From: Halocaridina rubra
Lineage: Eukaryota > Arthropoda > Malacostraca > Decapoda > Atyidae
Direction: 5' to 3'
Length of the DNA: 64,000 nucleotides
Assembly (NCBI GenBank): GCA_037179515.1
Contig: JAXCGZ010001909.1
Coordinates: 87,001-151,000 of the forward strand
How positions within the stretch are numbered: the first letter of the stretch is position 1; each line of letters begins with the position of its first letter. A program made the translations under genes and the position numbers. The notes beneath the pieces are model-generated. The model made no database searches and was not told the origin of the DNA. It saw only the letters and a list, made by a program, of their open reading frames with translations. This document shows positions 1 through 22,643 of this stretch, one piece after another.

Positions 1-147
1 GTTAATGCTATCTCAATCAATAGTTTTAAGGACAGGTATGATAAGTATCACTAAGTCTAAAATGGAACCAATGAGGAGACGGGAAGATACGAGCTTTGGG
101 CCCTTTCCCGTAAACACAATTAGGTAAGTACAATTAGGTAACTGCAT
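1..147 (+). mobile_element. LINE-A 3' end and tail (copy 1)
   Basis: The 3' terminal part of a LINE-A retrotransposon whose body lies left of the window. It encodes the last residues of the reverse transcriptase ORF (ending FKDRYDKYH in intact copies), then a short 3' UTR with the block GGGAAGATACGAGCTTTGGG, and ends in two imperfect copies of a 14-bp tail unit (ATTAGGTAATCACA-like). The sequence switches directly into the interior of another LINE-A copy at about 148, without intervening host DNA. Confidence 0.85.
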
Positions 148-1931
148 ACATTCTCCACAGCTTAATCAGAGGAAAACTGAAGGTAAAACAACAGGTTTTA
201 AGACTTAAGAGAGCGGATGGAAGCATTACTGAGACGGATGAAGAGATCTGCAAGGAATTGAACAAGGAGTTTCAGCCAGTATTTACAGTAGAAAATACCC
301 CACCACCTCATTTTGCAGAGATAGAAGCTCAAGGGCCGGCATTAGTGAACATCAGCCATACAGCCACAGAGGTATGCAAAGCGCTGATAGTGTTAGATGT
401 TCATAAAGCTACAGGTCCTGATTATATATCCCCTCGTGTACTTAAAATATGCACAAACTAAATATCAGTGGCACTAAGTATCATATTTAAAAAGTCACTG
501 GAGTCAGGGGAGATTCCAAGATGCTGGAAACAAGAAAACGTGATACCTATCTTCAAAAAGGGAAGGAGGGATACAGCTCTAAACTATAGACCACTTTCTT
601 GACCAGCATAGTTTGCAAAGATATGGAGAAACTACTAAGGAAACATATCTCTCTTCACTTGGAATTATTCAACTTTTTGTCAGTGAGGCAACATGGCTTC
701 AGAGAAGGTAGATCAACAGTAACAAACTTATTATGAATTTTATGATGAGGTAAGCCGAATCTTACAGGAAAGTGAGGGCTGGGCAGATTGCAAATTCCTA
801 GACTTCCAGAATGCATTTGACACTTCCAAATGGGAGACTTATTAGGCAGCTGCAAGCAATGGCTAGGATAGGTGGAAATGTCTTGGAATGGATAAAAACT
901 TACTTAGAATTAAAGGAACAGAGAGTTAGAGTAAGACACTCAGTGTCTGAATGGAGAAGAGTTAGTAGTGGAACATCACAGGGTTCAGTTTTAGGGCCAC
1001 TTTTGTTCCTTGTATATGTAAATGACCTACAAGAGTCTGTAAATTCATTCATGAATATGTTTGCAGATGATGCAAAGATTGTGAAGAAAGTAGGAAACGA
1101 GAACAATGGTAAAGAACTTCAGGAAGATTTAAATAATTTGCATAAGTGGTCAGAAAAGTGGGTAATGAAACTCAATACTTCAAAATGTAAGGTAATGAGA
1201 ATTAGTACTAGTTCAAGAAGGCCCAAGCTTGACTACTCGGTGGCTGGAATGCAACTTCAGGAGACAGAAAATAAGAGAGATCTAGGAGTAAACATACTGG
1301 CAGATTTGTCTCCAGAAATACATATAAATGGCATAGTAAGGGCAGCATATGCATTCTTATCAAATGTAAGGGTAGCCTTCAGACACATGGACAAGGAAAT
1401 GTTCAGAAATACTTATGTAACCTATGTGAGGCCAAAACTCGAATATGGAGCCCTATTTTGGGATCCGCAATTGTAAAAGCACATAGCTAAGCTTGAAAAA
1501 GTTCAAAGACATGCCACGAAACTGGTGCCAGAAATACGCAATCTCAGCATGATGAGAGGCTGAGGGAATTAGACTTACCATTACTGGAAGCTAGAAGATT
1601 GAAGGGGATATGGTGACAGTCTTTAAATTCCTTCATGGTTATGATAGAGTGAATCTTGATCGATATTTTGATATGGTTGGCTCTATAACTAGAGATCATA
1701 GCTTGAAGCTTCGTAAGAAAACTTCTTTGCAGGATGTAAGGAAATACTTTTTCAGTGTAAGAGTGCTTGATAATTGGAATTGGTTAAGCGAGGAGGTAGT
1801 TAATGCTATCTCATTCCATAGTTTCTAGGACAGGTATGATAAGTATCACTAAGTACAAAAAGGAACCGATGACGAGACGGGAAGATAAGAGCTTTGGGCT
1901 CTTTCCCGTAAACACAATTAGGTAATCACAA
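148..1931 (+). mobile_element. LINE-A copy 2, 5'-truncated, RT pseudogene
   Basis: CR1/L2-like non-LTR retrotransposon truncated at its 5' end; it starts inside the linker before the RT domain. Reading-frame pieces lie at 258-461 (linker, HKATGPD motif), 811-1476 (RT core) and 1610-1828 (C-terminal region). RT motifs include FADDAKIVKK (catalytic FADD) at about 1060 and [13 protein letters not shown] in place of GVPQGS. Several frameshifts and stops make it non-functional. It ends with the family 3' UTR and one tail unit, and passes into the tRNA-like satellite at about 1932 through a short overlap (ATTCGAGACC). It is more diverged than the copies at 5973 and 10767, so probably older. Confidence 0.85.
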
Positions 1932-3680
1932 TTCGAGACCAACAATAACCAAATAAGCACAGTACATATGTGAAAATATGCATGATATTTTACCCTAACC
2001 GGAACTTGAACCTAGCTCTTATAATTAATAAGTCAAAGCACAACCAACTACACCACAGAGGGTTAAAACGAATCTGACTTTATACCTTATATCTGCTATA
2101 CTTAGGAATGAACGCATTTTATTTGAATGCTACAATGTTCATATTACCGATTCTCCAACCTCACTCGTGGCTTCATATTTGCATTTAATTCAACTCCCAA
2201 TCTCATTCGAGACCAACAATAACCAAATAAGCACATTACATATGTGAAAACATGAAAGATTTTTACCCCGACTGGGACTTGAACCTAGGACTTATAATTA
2301 CTAAGTCCAGGTGCCACCAACTACACCAAATAAGGTTAAAAGGAATTATACCTTATTGCTTATATCTGCTATACTTTGGAATGAACGCATTTTATCTGAA
2401 TGCCACAATGTTCATATTACAGATTCCCCAACCTCACTCGTGGCTTCATTTTCGCATTTAATTAAATTCCCAATCTCATTCAGGACCAACAATAACCAAA
2501 ATAAGCACATTACATATGTGAAAACATGAACGATTTTTCACCCCGACTGGGACTTGGACCTAGGTCTTATAATTACAAAGTCAAGGCACTACCAGCTACA
2601 CCACAGAAGGTTAAAAGGAATCAGACCTTATAGCTTGTATCTGCTATACTTAAGAATGAACGCATTTTATGTAAATGCCACAATGTTCGTATTACCAATT
2701 CCCCAACCTCACTCATGGCTTCATTATCACATTTAATTCAACTCCCAATCTCATTCGAGACCAACAATAACCAAATAAGCACATTAAATATGTGAAAACA
2801 TGAATGATTATTTACACCGACCAGGACTTCACCCTAGGACTTATAATTACTAAGTCAAGATGCTACCAACTACACCCAAGAAGGTTAAAAGGAATCAGAC
2901 CTTATAGCTTATATCTGCTATACTTAGGATTGAATGTATTTTATCTGAATGCCACAGTGTTCATATAACGGATTCGCAAACCTCACTTGTGGCTTTATTT
3001 TCGCATATATTTCAACTCCCAATCTCATTCAGGACCAACAATAACCAAATAAGCACATTACATATGTGAAAACATGAATGATTTTTTACCCCAACCGGGA
3101 CTTGGACCTAGGACTTATAATTACTAAGTCAAGGCTCTACCAACTACACCACATAAGGTTAAAAGGAATCAGACATTATAGCTTATAGCTGCTATACTTA
3201 GGAATGAACGCATTTTATCTCAATGCTACAATGTTCATATTACCGATTCCCCAACCTCATTTGTGGATTCATTTTCACATTTAATTCAACTCCCAATCTC
3301 ATTCGGGACCAACAATAACTAAATAAGCACATTACATATGAGGGAAATATGAATGATATTTACCCCGACTGGGACTTCAACCTAGGACTTATAATTACTA
3401 AGTCAAGACGCTACCTACTACACAACAGAAGGTTATAAGGAATCAGACCTTTTAGCTTATATCTGCTATACTTAGGAATGAACGTATTTTATCTGAATGC
3501 CACAATGTTCATATTACCAATTCCCCAACCTCACTTGTGGTTTCATTTTCGCATTTAATTCAACTCCCAATCTCACTCGGAACCGATAATAACTAAATAA
3601 GCACCTTATATATGTGGAAAATATGAATGATTTTTACCCCGACTGGGACTTCAACCTAGGACTTATAATTACTATGTCAA
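1932..3680 (-). repeat. tRNA-like satellite array, left half (about 6.5 monomers)
   Basis: Tandem direct repeats of about 274 bp. The landmark GGGACTTGAACCTA-like box recurs near 2003, 2274, 2549, 2824, 3095, 3371 and 3646 (spacings 271-276). On the minus strand each monomer carries a tRNA-like module: a D-arm-like GTGTAGTTGGTAGCGC (A box), an ACTTA/TAAGT stem with a 7-nt loop, and a B box GGTTCAAGTCC. The rest of the monomer is not tRNA-like. The 3' acceptor stem does not pair well, so these are not functional tRNA genes. The array is interrupted at 3680 by an insertion and resumes in phase at 5412. Confidence 0.85.
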
Positions 3681-5416
3681 TGTGACAGAGTGTTTCGCTC
3701 AAAGTCACCAGAGGCTGTTAGAAGCCTTATTAAATAAATTAGTAACTTAACAGTTATTTTCTAACTAAAAAATAATTCCCACTTCTTGACTTTTGCAGAT
3801 TATGATTATTTGCAATTTATATTTTAGCTTATAGCTAATTTTAAATATACCTTATTTACTCTTCTTGCACGTGTAGAAGAATAGTCCCGATATAAAGGCT
3901 GCTCCTATTTTCCGTCTGCTATGAGCCAAGAACATTCTGGAGATTGTTTACCAGTAACCTAACTTTTCATTATTATTCTCGTTTTATTTTATTTGCTTCC
4001 ACTTGTTGCACCTAAAAATACTGTCTCTCCCTTGCAACTCTGCTATAATTGCCTGCCAGGGACCACCACTAAAATAGTCCTTAAATGATATCAGAGCCAG
4101 TTACTGCTCTAGAAATGTATCCTACAGATGAACTCACCAGAAGGGACAATGAGGCTTCCTCTTTTGGCACCCAAACTTCGAAGAGGCAACATCTCGCCTG
4201 AGCAGTCTAAGTTTACTTCAAATCTTATTTACGTGGCATCTTCACAGGAATTCATCTGGCACAACAAGGTGAGGAATAGTGTATGGTAAAGTTCGTGGGT
4301 CAAGCAAATTGGTTATTTTCGAGAATTAGTTACATTCATTACTGGCTAAATCTTACGAATTTTATTCTCAGATTCCATTCCCATACAAACGAAATTTTGT
4401 AGATTATCAAACTGGAATCTCACTTGCCAATGTTAATTCTATAACCTGGAAATTACAATAAAGCTATTTTCTATATAAATTGCAAATAATTAATCATTTA
4501 GCTAAAGTGTTTTATGCGGTAAACTACAAATAATTCAAAGGTAATTTTACCCTTTTGGCTTTGCAAATATTTCCTGTTAACCACAATTTAATGAATGCAT
4601 ACTGTATTTATCTTGCTAATTCTTCATATGTTGGGGATAAAGTGTGGTTTTGCACCCTTTTTTTTTCTTTGCAAACTTTTTGATAACCAAAAGTGAATGA
4701 ATACTGTATTTATCTCGTAGATTCTTCCTTTACCCTAAATAGAGTGTTTTACCATATTAATTGTAAATCAGTAATATGCATTGCAACTTTTATGGTTGCC
4801 CACAATTTAAGGAATACATACAGTACTGTATTTGTCTTGCTTATTCTTCATATATTGTGAATAAATTGTTTTCCTTTAAAACCAGTTGGGAATTAATGGT
4901 TTTGTATGCTATTATGGTAGCATAAATATTTCTGGTTAGCTGTGAATAACTAATATATTTTCATCCAGTAGAATGACATTGGAAACTCATTATATGTGTG
5001 CTCATGCTTTCAGTTTCCCATTATAAACAGTGTGTCATTTCTGTTTCTGAAATTGCAGTGTCCTGTATTCTACTCTGCCTGTGTGACAGAGGTAAGCATC
5101 GAGTTGAGGCCAAAGTCTTGGCATACGTCCGTGGTGCCAGGAAACGAAATCGTGCTCACCACCTCCGGGATTCGAGGCAGCATTTCATAAAATTTAATTA
5201 GAAAATTCAATTCTTTTAATGTCATTGCATTTCCAAAATTAAATGAAAGTTGAATTCTGAGTTTCATTTAACCGACTAATGGTGAAAGAGATGGGGTGTT
5301 CAAGCACAAATATTTGTCCTGTCTGTTTGTGAGCTCTTAACCGAGCTCGGTACTTTGAGTCCCCTTAGTAAAACAGAATCTTAACAACACTCTACCATCC
5401 TAACCCCAACAGTCAA
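3676..5416 (+). mobile_element. Insertion with TG...CA ends and GTCAA duplication; LTR-type candidate
   Basis: A 1,731-bp non-satellite block (3681-5411) splits one satellite monomer. The flanking GTCAA at 3676-3680 and 5412-5416 occurs once in uninterrupted monomers, so it is a 5-bp target-site duplication. The block starts TGTGACAG and ends CCCCAACA, the TG...CA termini of LTR retrotransposons and retroviral-type integration. A promoter-like GATATAAAGG lies near 3889, and a primer-binding-site-like TGATATCAGAGCCAG lies near 4087 (one mismatch to the common tRNA-Met-type PBS). No gag-pol coding and no second LTR copy were found, so it is a solo LTR, an internally deleted element or a non-autonomous derivative. 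Orientation is inferred from the promoter and PBS-like order. Confidence 0.6.
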
Positions 5417-5945
5417 GACGCTACCTACTACACCACAGAAGGTTAAAAGGAATCAGACCTTATAGCTTATATCTGCTATACTTAGGATTGAATGTATTTT
5501 ATTTGATTGCCACAATGTTCATATTACAGATTCCCCAACCTCACTCGTGGCTTTACATTTGCATTTAATTCAGCTCCCAATCTCATTCGAGACCAACAAT
5601 AACCAAATAAGCACATTACATATTTGGAAAATATGAATGATTTTTTACCTCAACCGGGACTTGAACCTAGGACTTATAATTACTTAGTCAAGGCGCTACC
5701 AACTACACCACATAAGGTTAAATGGAATCAGACATTATAGCTTATATCTGCTATACTTAGGAATGAACGCATTTTATCTCAATGCCACAATGTTCATATT
5801 ACAGATTCCCCAACCTCACTCATGGCTTAATTTTTGCATTTAATTCAAATCCTAATCTCATTTAGGAACAATAATAACCAAATAAGCATATTACATATGT
5901 GAAAACATGAATGATTTTTTACCCCAACCGGGACTTGAACCTAGG
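5412..5945 (-). repeat. tRNA-like satellite array, right half
   Basis: Continuation of the 1932-3680 array after the insertion: the remainder of the interrupted monomer, one complete monomer (box near 5657) and a partial one (box near 5930). It ends inside the B box at ...GAACCTAGG, where it meets LINE-A tail repeats through the shared TAGG. Confidence 0.85.
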
Positions 5946-7131
5946 TAATCACAATTAGGTAATCACACACATATTCCTAGACTTCCAAAAAGCGTTTGAC
6001 ACTGTTCCACATGGGAGACTTATTAGGAAGCTGCAATCAATGGCTAGAATAGGTGGAAATGTTTTAGAATGGATAAAAACTGACTTAGAAGGAAGGGAAC
6101 AGAGGGTTCGAGTAAGACACTCAGTGTCTGAATGGAGAAGAGTTAGTAGTGGAGTTCCACAGGGTTCAGTTTTAGGGCCACTTTTGTTCCTTGTATATGT
6201 AAATGACCTACCAAAGTCTGTAAATTCATTCATGAATATGTTTGCAGATGATGCAAAGATTGTGAAGAGAGTAAAAAACGAGAACAATGGTAGAGAACTT
6301 CAGGAGGATCTAAATAATCTGCATGAGTGGTCAGAAAAGTGGCTAATGAAATTCAATACTTCAAAATGTAAGGTAATGAGAATGGGTACAAGTGCAAGAA
6401 GGCCCAAGCTTGACTACTCAGTGGCTGGAGTAAAACTTCAAGAGACAGAAAATGAGAGAGATCTAGGAGTAAACATACTGGCAGATTTGTCTCCAGAAAT
6501 ACATATAAATGGCATAGTAAGGGCAGCATATGCATTCTTATCAAATGTAAGGGTAGCCTTCAGGTACATGGACAAGGAAATGTTCAGAAATATTTATGTA
6601 ACCTATGTGAGGCCAAAACTCGAATATGCAGCCCCCTTTTGGAATCCGCACTTGAAAAAGCACATAGCTAAGCTTGAAAAAGTTCAAAGACATGCCACGA
6701 AACTGGTGCCAGAAATACGCAATCTCAGTTATGATGAGAGGCTGAGGGAATTAGACTTACCATCACTCGAAGCTAGAAGAGTGAAGGGGGATATGGTGAC
6801 AGTCTTTAAATTCATTCATGGTTATGACAGAGTGGATAGGGATCGATATTTTGATATGGCTGGCTCTAGAACTAGAAGTCATAGTTTGAAGCTTTGTAAG
6901 AAAACTTCTTTGCAGGATGTAAAGAAATACTTTTTCAGTGTAAGAGTAGTTGATATTTGGAATTCGCTAAGCGAGGAGGTAGTTTATACTATCTCAATCC
7001 ATAGTTTTAAAGACAGGTATGATAAGTATCACTAAGTATAAAATGGAACCAATCAGGAGACGGGAAGATACGAGCTTTGGGCTCTTTCCCATAAATACAA
7101 TTAGGTAATCACAATTAGGTAATCACATACA
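5946..7131 (+). mobile_element. LINE-A tail remnant plus 5'-truncated LINE-A copy 3
   Basis: It begins with about 27 bp consisting only of LINE-A tail units, followed at about 5973 by a LINE-A body starting just before RT motif A. The body runs through the RT to the family 3' UTR and ends with two tail units and CACATAC at 7131. The next truncated copy follows immediately. This is one of the best-preserved copies: from 5973 to the stop at 7035 I see no interruption. Confidence 0.85.
6040..7035 (+). CDS. LINE-A reverse transcriptase, C-terminal part, uninterrupted
   Basis: An open frame of 331 codons from an internal ATG; it is in frame with upstream codons to about 5973 (FLDFQKAFDTVPHG, RT motif A). 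It contains motif B ([15 protein letters not shown]), motif C (MFADDAKIVKR, catalytic FADD) and the C-terminal region typical of CR1/L2-like LINEs ([44 protein letters not shown]). The endonuclease and N-terminal RT regions are missing because of 5' truncation, so this copy cannot retrotranspose on its own. The ATG is not a real start. Few changes from the copy at 11044-12642 suggest a fairly recent insertion. Confidence 0.85.
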   Translation: MARIGGNVLEWIKTDLEGREQRVRVRHSVSEWRRVSSGVPQGSVLGPLLFLVYVNDLPKSVNSFMNMFADDAKIVKRVKNENNGRELQEDLNNLHEWSEKWLMKFNTSKCKVMRMGTSARRPKLDYSVAGVKLQETENERDLGVNILADLSPEIHINGIVRAAYAFLSNVRVAFRYMDKEMFRNIYVTYVRPKLEYAAPFWNPHLKKHIAKLEKVQRHATKLVPEIRNLSYDERLRELDLPSLEARRVKGDMVTVFKFIHGYDRVDRDRYFDMAGSRTRSHSLKLCKKTSLQDVKKYFFSVRVVDIWNSLSEEVVYTISIHSFKDRYDKYH

Positions 7132-7447
<316 letters not shown>

Positions 7448-7763
7448 TATTCCGTCGATTATCGCAAATGTTCTTTTCCGGGACCCGGCGCGAGACAGGA
7501 ATTTCGCGGAGTAGCATCACCCTATATGTACATAGATATTTTAATTTATTTTTACGCTTACACTGTATAAACTGTATAAACCCTCCCTGTACTGTTAACA
7601 AACCACCGTTTACTTCATAAATAACAGCATGCAAGCATAAATTTATATGACATACTCATGTACATAGGTATTTTACAATTATTTTTATGATTACTGTATA
7701 AACCCTTACTGCACTGTTAAAAAACCACCCTTTACTTTATAAATAACAGCATGCAACGTAAAT

Positions 7764-7994
7764 TTATAGGTACGTGATAGGTAAACTTACTGTGAATGAG
7801 GTGGTAATGATTTTGTAGACGCCAGAGGAAATTATTCCGCAGCCAATAACAGCTTTACAGCTGTTATTCATTGAGGCCAAAATAGCGGCCGACACATCTA
7901 AGAGTTTCACCATATCTGTTATGGTTAGCATCTTCCTTTGCCACTTAGGCTCACTACCAGAAGCCTTAGAAGATGAAGGATGCTTGGGAGGCAT
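7764..7994 (-). pseudogene. pogo/Tigger-like transposase N-terminus
   Basis: A 76-codon frame starting MPPKHPSSSKASGSEPKW and continuing QRKMLTITDMVKLLDVSAA. The basic, serine-rich start followed by KMLTI...KVKLLD resembles the beginning of the CENP-B/psq-type helix-turn-helix domain of Tigger transposases. After about 60 residues, homology fades into sequence shared with non-coding parts of the element. No DDE domain is present. It probably represents the first exon left in an internally deleted element. Confidence 0.6.
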
Positions 7995-8194
7995 TGCAAA
8001 GGATAAAATATGCGAGTAAATAAATCACAAGCAAAACGTATTAATAAGCTCAACATAAACGGCACACACGTGAGTTAGGCTGAACGAGTGAAGCGAGACA
8101 ATAGAAGATGGTGGGAGAACCAAACTTCAATGAAAAAGCCAATAAGACCCCATGATACATATCTCTCACTCTTTCAGCCAATAGCATTCCATGA

Positions 8195-8870
8195 ACTATC
8201 TCACGTAGGTGCAAGCCTTTGTCCGAAACGCTGATACCGGTATCGTATTTTACATGGTGCAATACTATTAATATTTATGTTTTTTACTATTTTTTACTGT
8301 TTTATTATTCTTAGGCTAAGAAATAAATTTTTTTATCAATAAAATCATGAAACTACTGGAAATTATAATATATATGCTAGCTCACGTAGCTGCGACCCCA
8401 ATACATTGTATGCTATCGGACAGTATTTCACATGATGCAATACTGTGAGTTACATATCTAACTTTATGTTTTTTACTATTTTTAAGTGTTTTATTACTCT
8501 TAGGCTAGGAAATACTTGTTTTATCAATAAAATAATGAAAATTTCAATATGTACTATCTCACGTAGGTGCGACCCTTTTCGTGTTCCGAAACGCCGATAC
8601 CGGTATTGTATTTTACATTGTGCAATACTGTTAGTATTTATGTTTTTTACTATTTTTTACTGTTTTATTATTCTTAGGCTAAGAAATACGTTTTTTTTTA
8701 TCAATAAAATCATGAAACTACAGGAAATTTTAATATATGCTAGCTCACGTAGGTGCGACCCTTTGCATTTTCCGAAACGTTGATACCGGTATCGTACTTT
8801 CTATGGTGCAGAGTTACATGTTCAAATTTATGTTCTTTTTACCATTTCTTGCTGTTTTATTATTCGTAGG
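8195..8870. repeat. About 180-bp internal repeats of pogo-1 (4 units)
   Basis: Units marked by CTCACGTAGGTGCGACCC-like starts near 8200, 8381, 8560 and 8744, most with GATACCGGTATCG about 30 bp later, then TTTTTTACTGTTTTATTATT and ATCAATAAAATCATGAAA. The unit at 8381 differs (it carries ATACATTGTATGCTATCGGA in place of the CCGGT palindrome). Both unit types also occur in the copy at 58600-59060. Confidence 0.8.
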
Positions 8871-9064
8871 CAGGGAAATAATTTTTTTTTATCAATTAAA
8901 TAATGAAATATTTTTTTCAATAAATAAATTAAAATACTGACAATTTTTATTTTTTTAATATTTTAATATTTTTGCATATACCCCCCAAATAAAAAATTTG
9001 CCAAAAAAAATCGCGGTACAGTGAATTCGCGAGGCAAGAAACGCGATAGAGCGAAGGATCACTG

Positions 9065-13730
<4,666 letters not shown>

Positions 13731-14364
13731 CTAGATAGTGGTTGATATCTGTTTGTTTTTTTCTAGGCACCCCCATATGGGGTGCTTGGGGGTATTAGGT
13801 CCCTTTCAGGCCAATAGCATTAGACGCCTCCACCTGGCCAGTGGTGGAGGCAAATTCAGTAGTGAGCATGAGGTCGTCAGGAGTAGGGCAAGGCGGAGAA
13901 GTATCAGAAATTTCCATGACTGGGAGCTAAGCCCCCTGGCTGCATTGAGGGAGATACAAGGATGACCAAGGCCTGCCCCCATACCATGGCTACGGGAGTC
14001 CACCCCACTCGTCTCCATCATAGGAATGGCCTTGTGGCACCGTTTCCCCCAGAACCTGGAGCCAGTTCGGGTGGATGGTCACTGTCCATAGTGGGGGCTT
14101 GGTGGTACTCAAGCCAAATTGGGGAAGTGCCAATCGGAGATAGTAGTCAACTATTAACAGTGGATTTTGGGGCAGTAAAGGTTTCAGTCTATTGAATGTT
14201 TAGAGCACTTTTTGGAGGGATATAATCAGTTGAACTGAGTGCATGAGGATTCCCAACCACCCAAAATGGGGTGGCAGGGTCCTCCAGTGAAGCCAGCTCA
14301 CAGCCCCTCACCGCTTCAAGAGGCCCCAGGCAGATATTACCACCTTACCTGGGGCCATTACATC
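13731..14364. other. GC-richer segment of unknown origin
   Basis: Markedly less AT-rich than its surroundings, with CACCCCCATATGGGGTGC (a palindrome around 13768-13785) and stretches such as CCACCTGGCCAGTGGTGG. It lies upstream of the minus-strand ORF1 remnant, so it may be that LINE's 5' UTR, but I see no second copy to prove it. Short open frames on both strands show no recognisable protein. Confidence 0.4.
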
Positions 14365-14945
14365 CTTGAGGGGAGCTTCTTTATGTCTCCCATGTGGGAC
14401 CGTATTGAATTCCTTCTGACAATCTAAAAATATGCAGTCTGCCCAGCCCTTTCTTACTCGAAAGATCTGTCTTACCTCATCATAAAATCCTTCAAAGTTT
14501 GTTATTGTAGCTCTGCCTTTTCTGAAACCATGTTGTTTCACGTTTTCTTAGTTGTTTCTCCATATCTTTGGAAACTATACTGGTCAAGGAAACAGGTCTA
14601 TAGTTTACTGCTGTCCCTTTCCTTCTCTTATTAAAGATAGGTACCACATTTGCTTGTTTCCAGCATATTGGAATCGCCCCAGATTCAAAAAGACTTTTTA
14701 AATATGATGCATTGCGCCACCGGTATTTGCTTAGTGTACTTCTTAGGTACGTATGGGGGTATGTCATCAGGACTTGTAGCTTTATGGGCATCTAATTCCA
14801 GCAACACTTTGCATACCTCTGTAGGTGAAAAGTCAATGTTCTCTAATACCATCCCATGATTTCTTATCTCTGAAAAGCTGACAAACTCCTTGTTTAATTC
14901 TTCAAAGATCTTTTCATCTGTCTCAGTGATGCTTTGCAGTCAGAT
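14365..14945 (-). pseudogene. Diverged LINE RT fragment, LINE-A relative
   Basis: Minus-strand frames at 14308-14541 and 14492-14791 read ICWKQANVVPIFNKRRKGTA, VNYRPVSLTSIVSKDMEKQL, QHGFRKGRATITN and WADCIFLDCQKEFNTVPHGR. These are the N-terminal RT blocks of the LINE-A type, with many substitutions and at least one frameshift. It includes the region equivalent to the GSITETDEEICKELNKEF linker. It stops after motif A, so it lacks the catalytic FADD region. It is clearly older than the other copies or belongs to a sister subfamily. Confidence 0.8.
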
Positions 14946-15650
14946 AGTCCCTTTTGGTAAGTTATGAGAGCTTGAGAAATGTGTGGGAGCAGGAAGAGTT
15001 TAAGGAGGAGTGGACGAAACTTTTTTTTTTTTTATGAGCGTGACATTGGGACAGGCAAGAGCACTGGCCTCAGCAGGCCCAGGCACAAAGAAAAATTAGA
15101 AGGTTAGAGACAAGGCTGATATAAGGGAATGATACAGAATAGGAAGAGGGCAGGCTGAAAGAATAGTTGAAGTATTGAAGATCATTGGATATGACAGGAT
15201 TAGGCCCTGAGATGATGATAGATCTGATTTTTGAAGGAAGATAGATCATAAAAATTAAAAAAGACAGAAGGAAGAAGAGACTTCCAGAGTCTGGAGGTAA
15301 ATGGGAAGACGCAAACATTGCATCAACCATTTTCAAGCTACAAATCTCCACACAGTACCTGAACAAAGATGCGACCACACAGTACCTGAACAAAGATGCG
15401 ATCATGAAGAGTTTTTATAGGTCAGGATTACCATGTACTGAACCTAGAAGTGACCCAAGAAAGTGCTAGGATGGATTGTGCGAAGCCCAGGCCAGGAAAG
15501 GCTTTGACATTTAGAAGAGTTAACAGGCACACAAAATATGATGAGTTGATGCAAAATAACAGACAACTTGCCACGCCAATCATTGGCGAGTGAAATCAAG
15601 CTCTTTTGATGTGGTCCGGGCAAACTGGGATACTTGATCAAAGGTTCTGG
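14946..15650. other. Probable degraded repeat, no gene seen
   Basis: A poly-T run at 15020-15032 is followed by ATGAGCGTGACATTGGGACA, similar to 10436-10455. A 22-23-bp sequence (CCACACAGTACCTGAACAAAG...) is directly duplicated at about 15351-15398. No convincing coding on either strand. Confidence 0.45.
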
Positions 15651-22309
<6,659 letters not shown>

Positions 22310-22462
22310 GGCCAAATGTACTTCATTCCTTTAATTTAGGATGCTTACAATTATATTAAAAGATGACTGGTGACTGTTATTATATTTGCTTACCTGAAGT
22401 GTAGTTGGTAGCGCATTTACTTAGTAATAATAAGTCCTAAGTTCAAGTCTTAGTCGGGGTAA

Positions 22463-22559
<97 letters not shown>

Positions 22560-22643
22560 GGCCAAATGTACTTCATTCCTTTAATTTAGGATGCTTACAA
22601 TTATATTAAAAGATGACTGGTGACTGTTATTATATTTGCTTAC

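Noticed and set aside
100..140. Telomeric repeat signal (TTAGG) in LINE-A tails
   Set aside because: TTAGG occurs once per 14-bp tail unit and never as a tandem pentamer, so there is no sign of telomeric DNA or telomere-specific insertion.
1932..3680. Functional tRNA genes
   Set aside because: A and B boxes are present, but the acceptor stem does not pair, spacing to the anticodon stem is wrong, and copies are tandem and mutated.
1932..3680. CRISPR-like array appearance of regular repeats
   Set aside because: The whole 274-bp period repeats; there are no unique spacers, and the context is eukaryotic.
5082..5411. Start of a 3' LTR at TGTGACAGAG (5082), repeating the first bases of the 3681 insertion
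   Set aside because: Only the first ten bases match; the following 300 bp are unrelated to the 5' end.
15351..15398. Target-site duplication
   Set aside because: The 22-23-bp repeats are directly adjacent with nothing inserted between them; a simple tandem duplication.
15070..15641. Minus-strand frames at 15070-15405 and 15444-15641
   Set aside because: They overlap a degraded repeat; composition and lack of motifs argue against coding.
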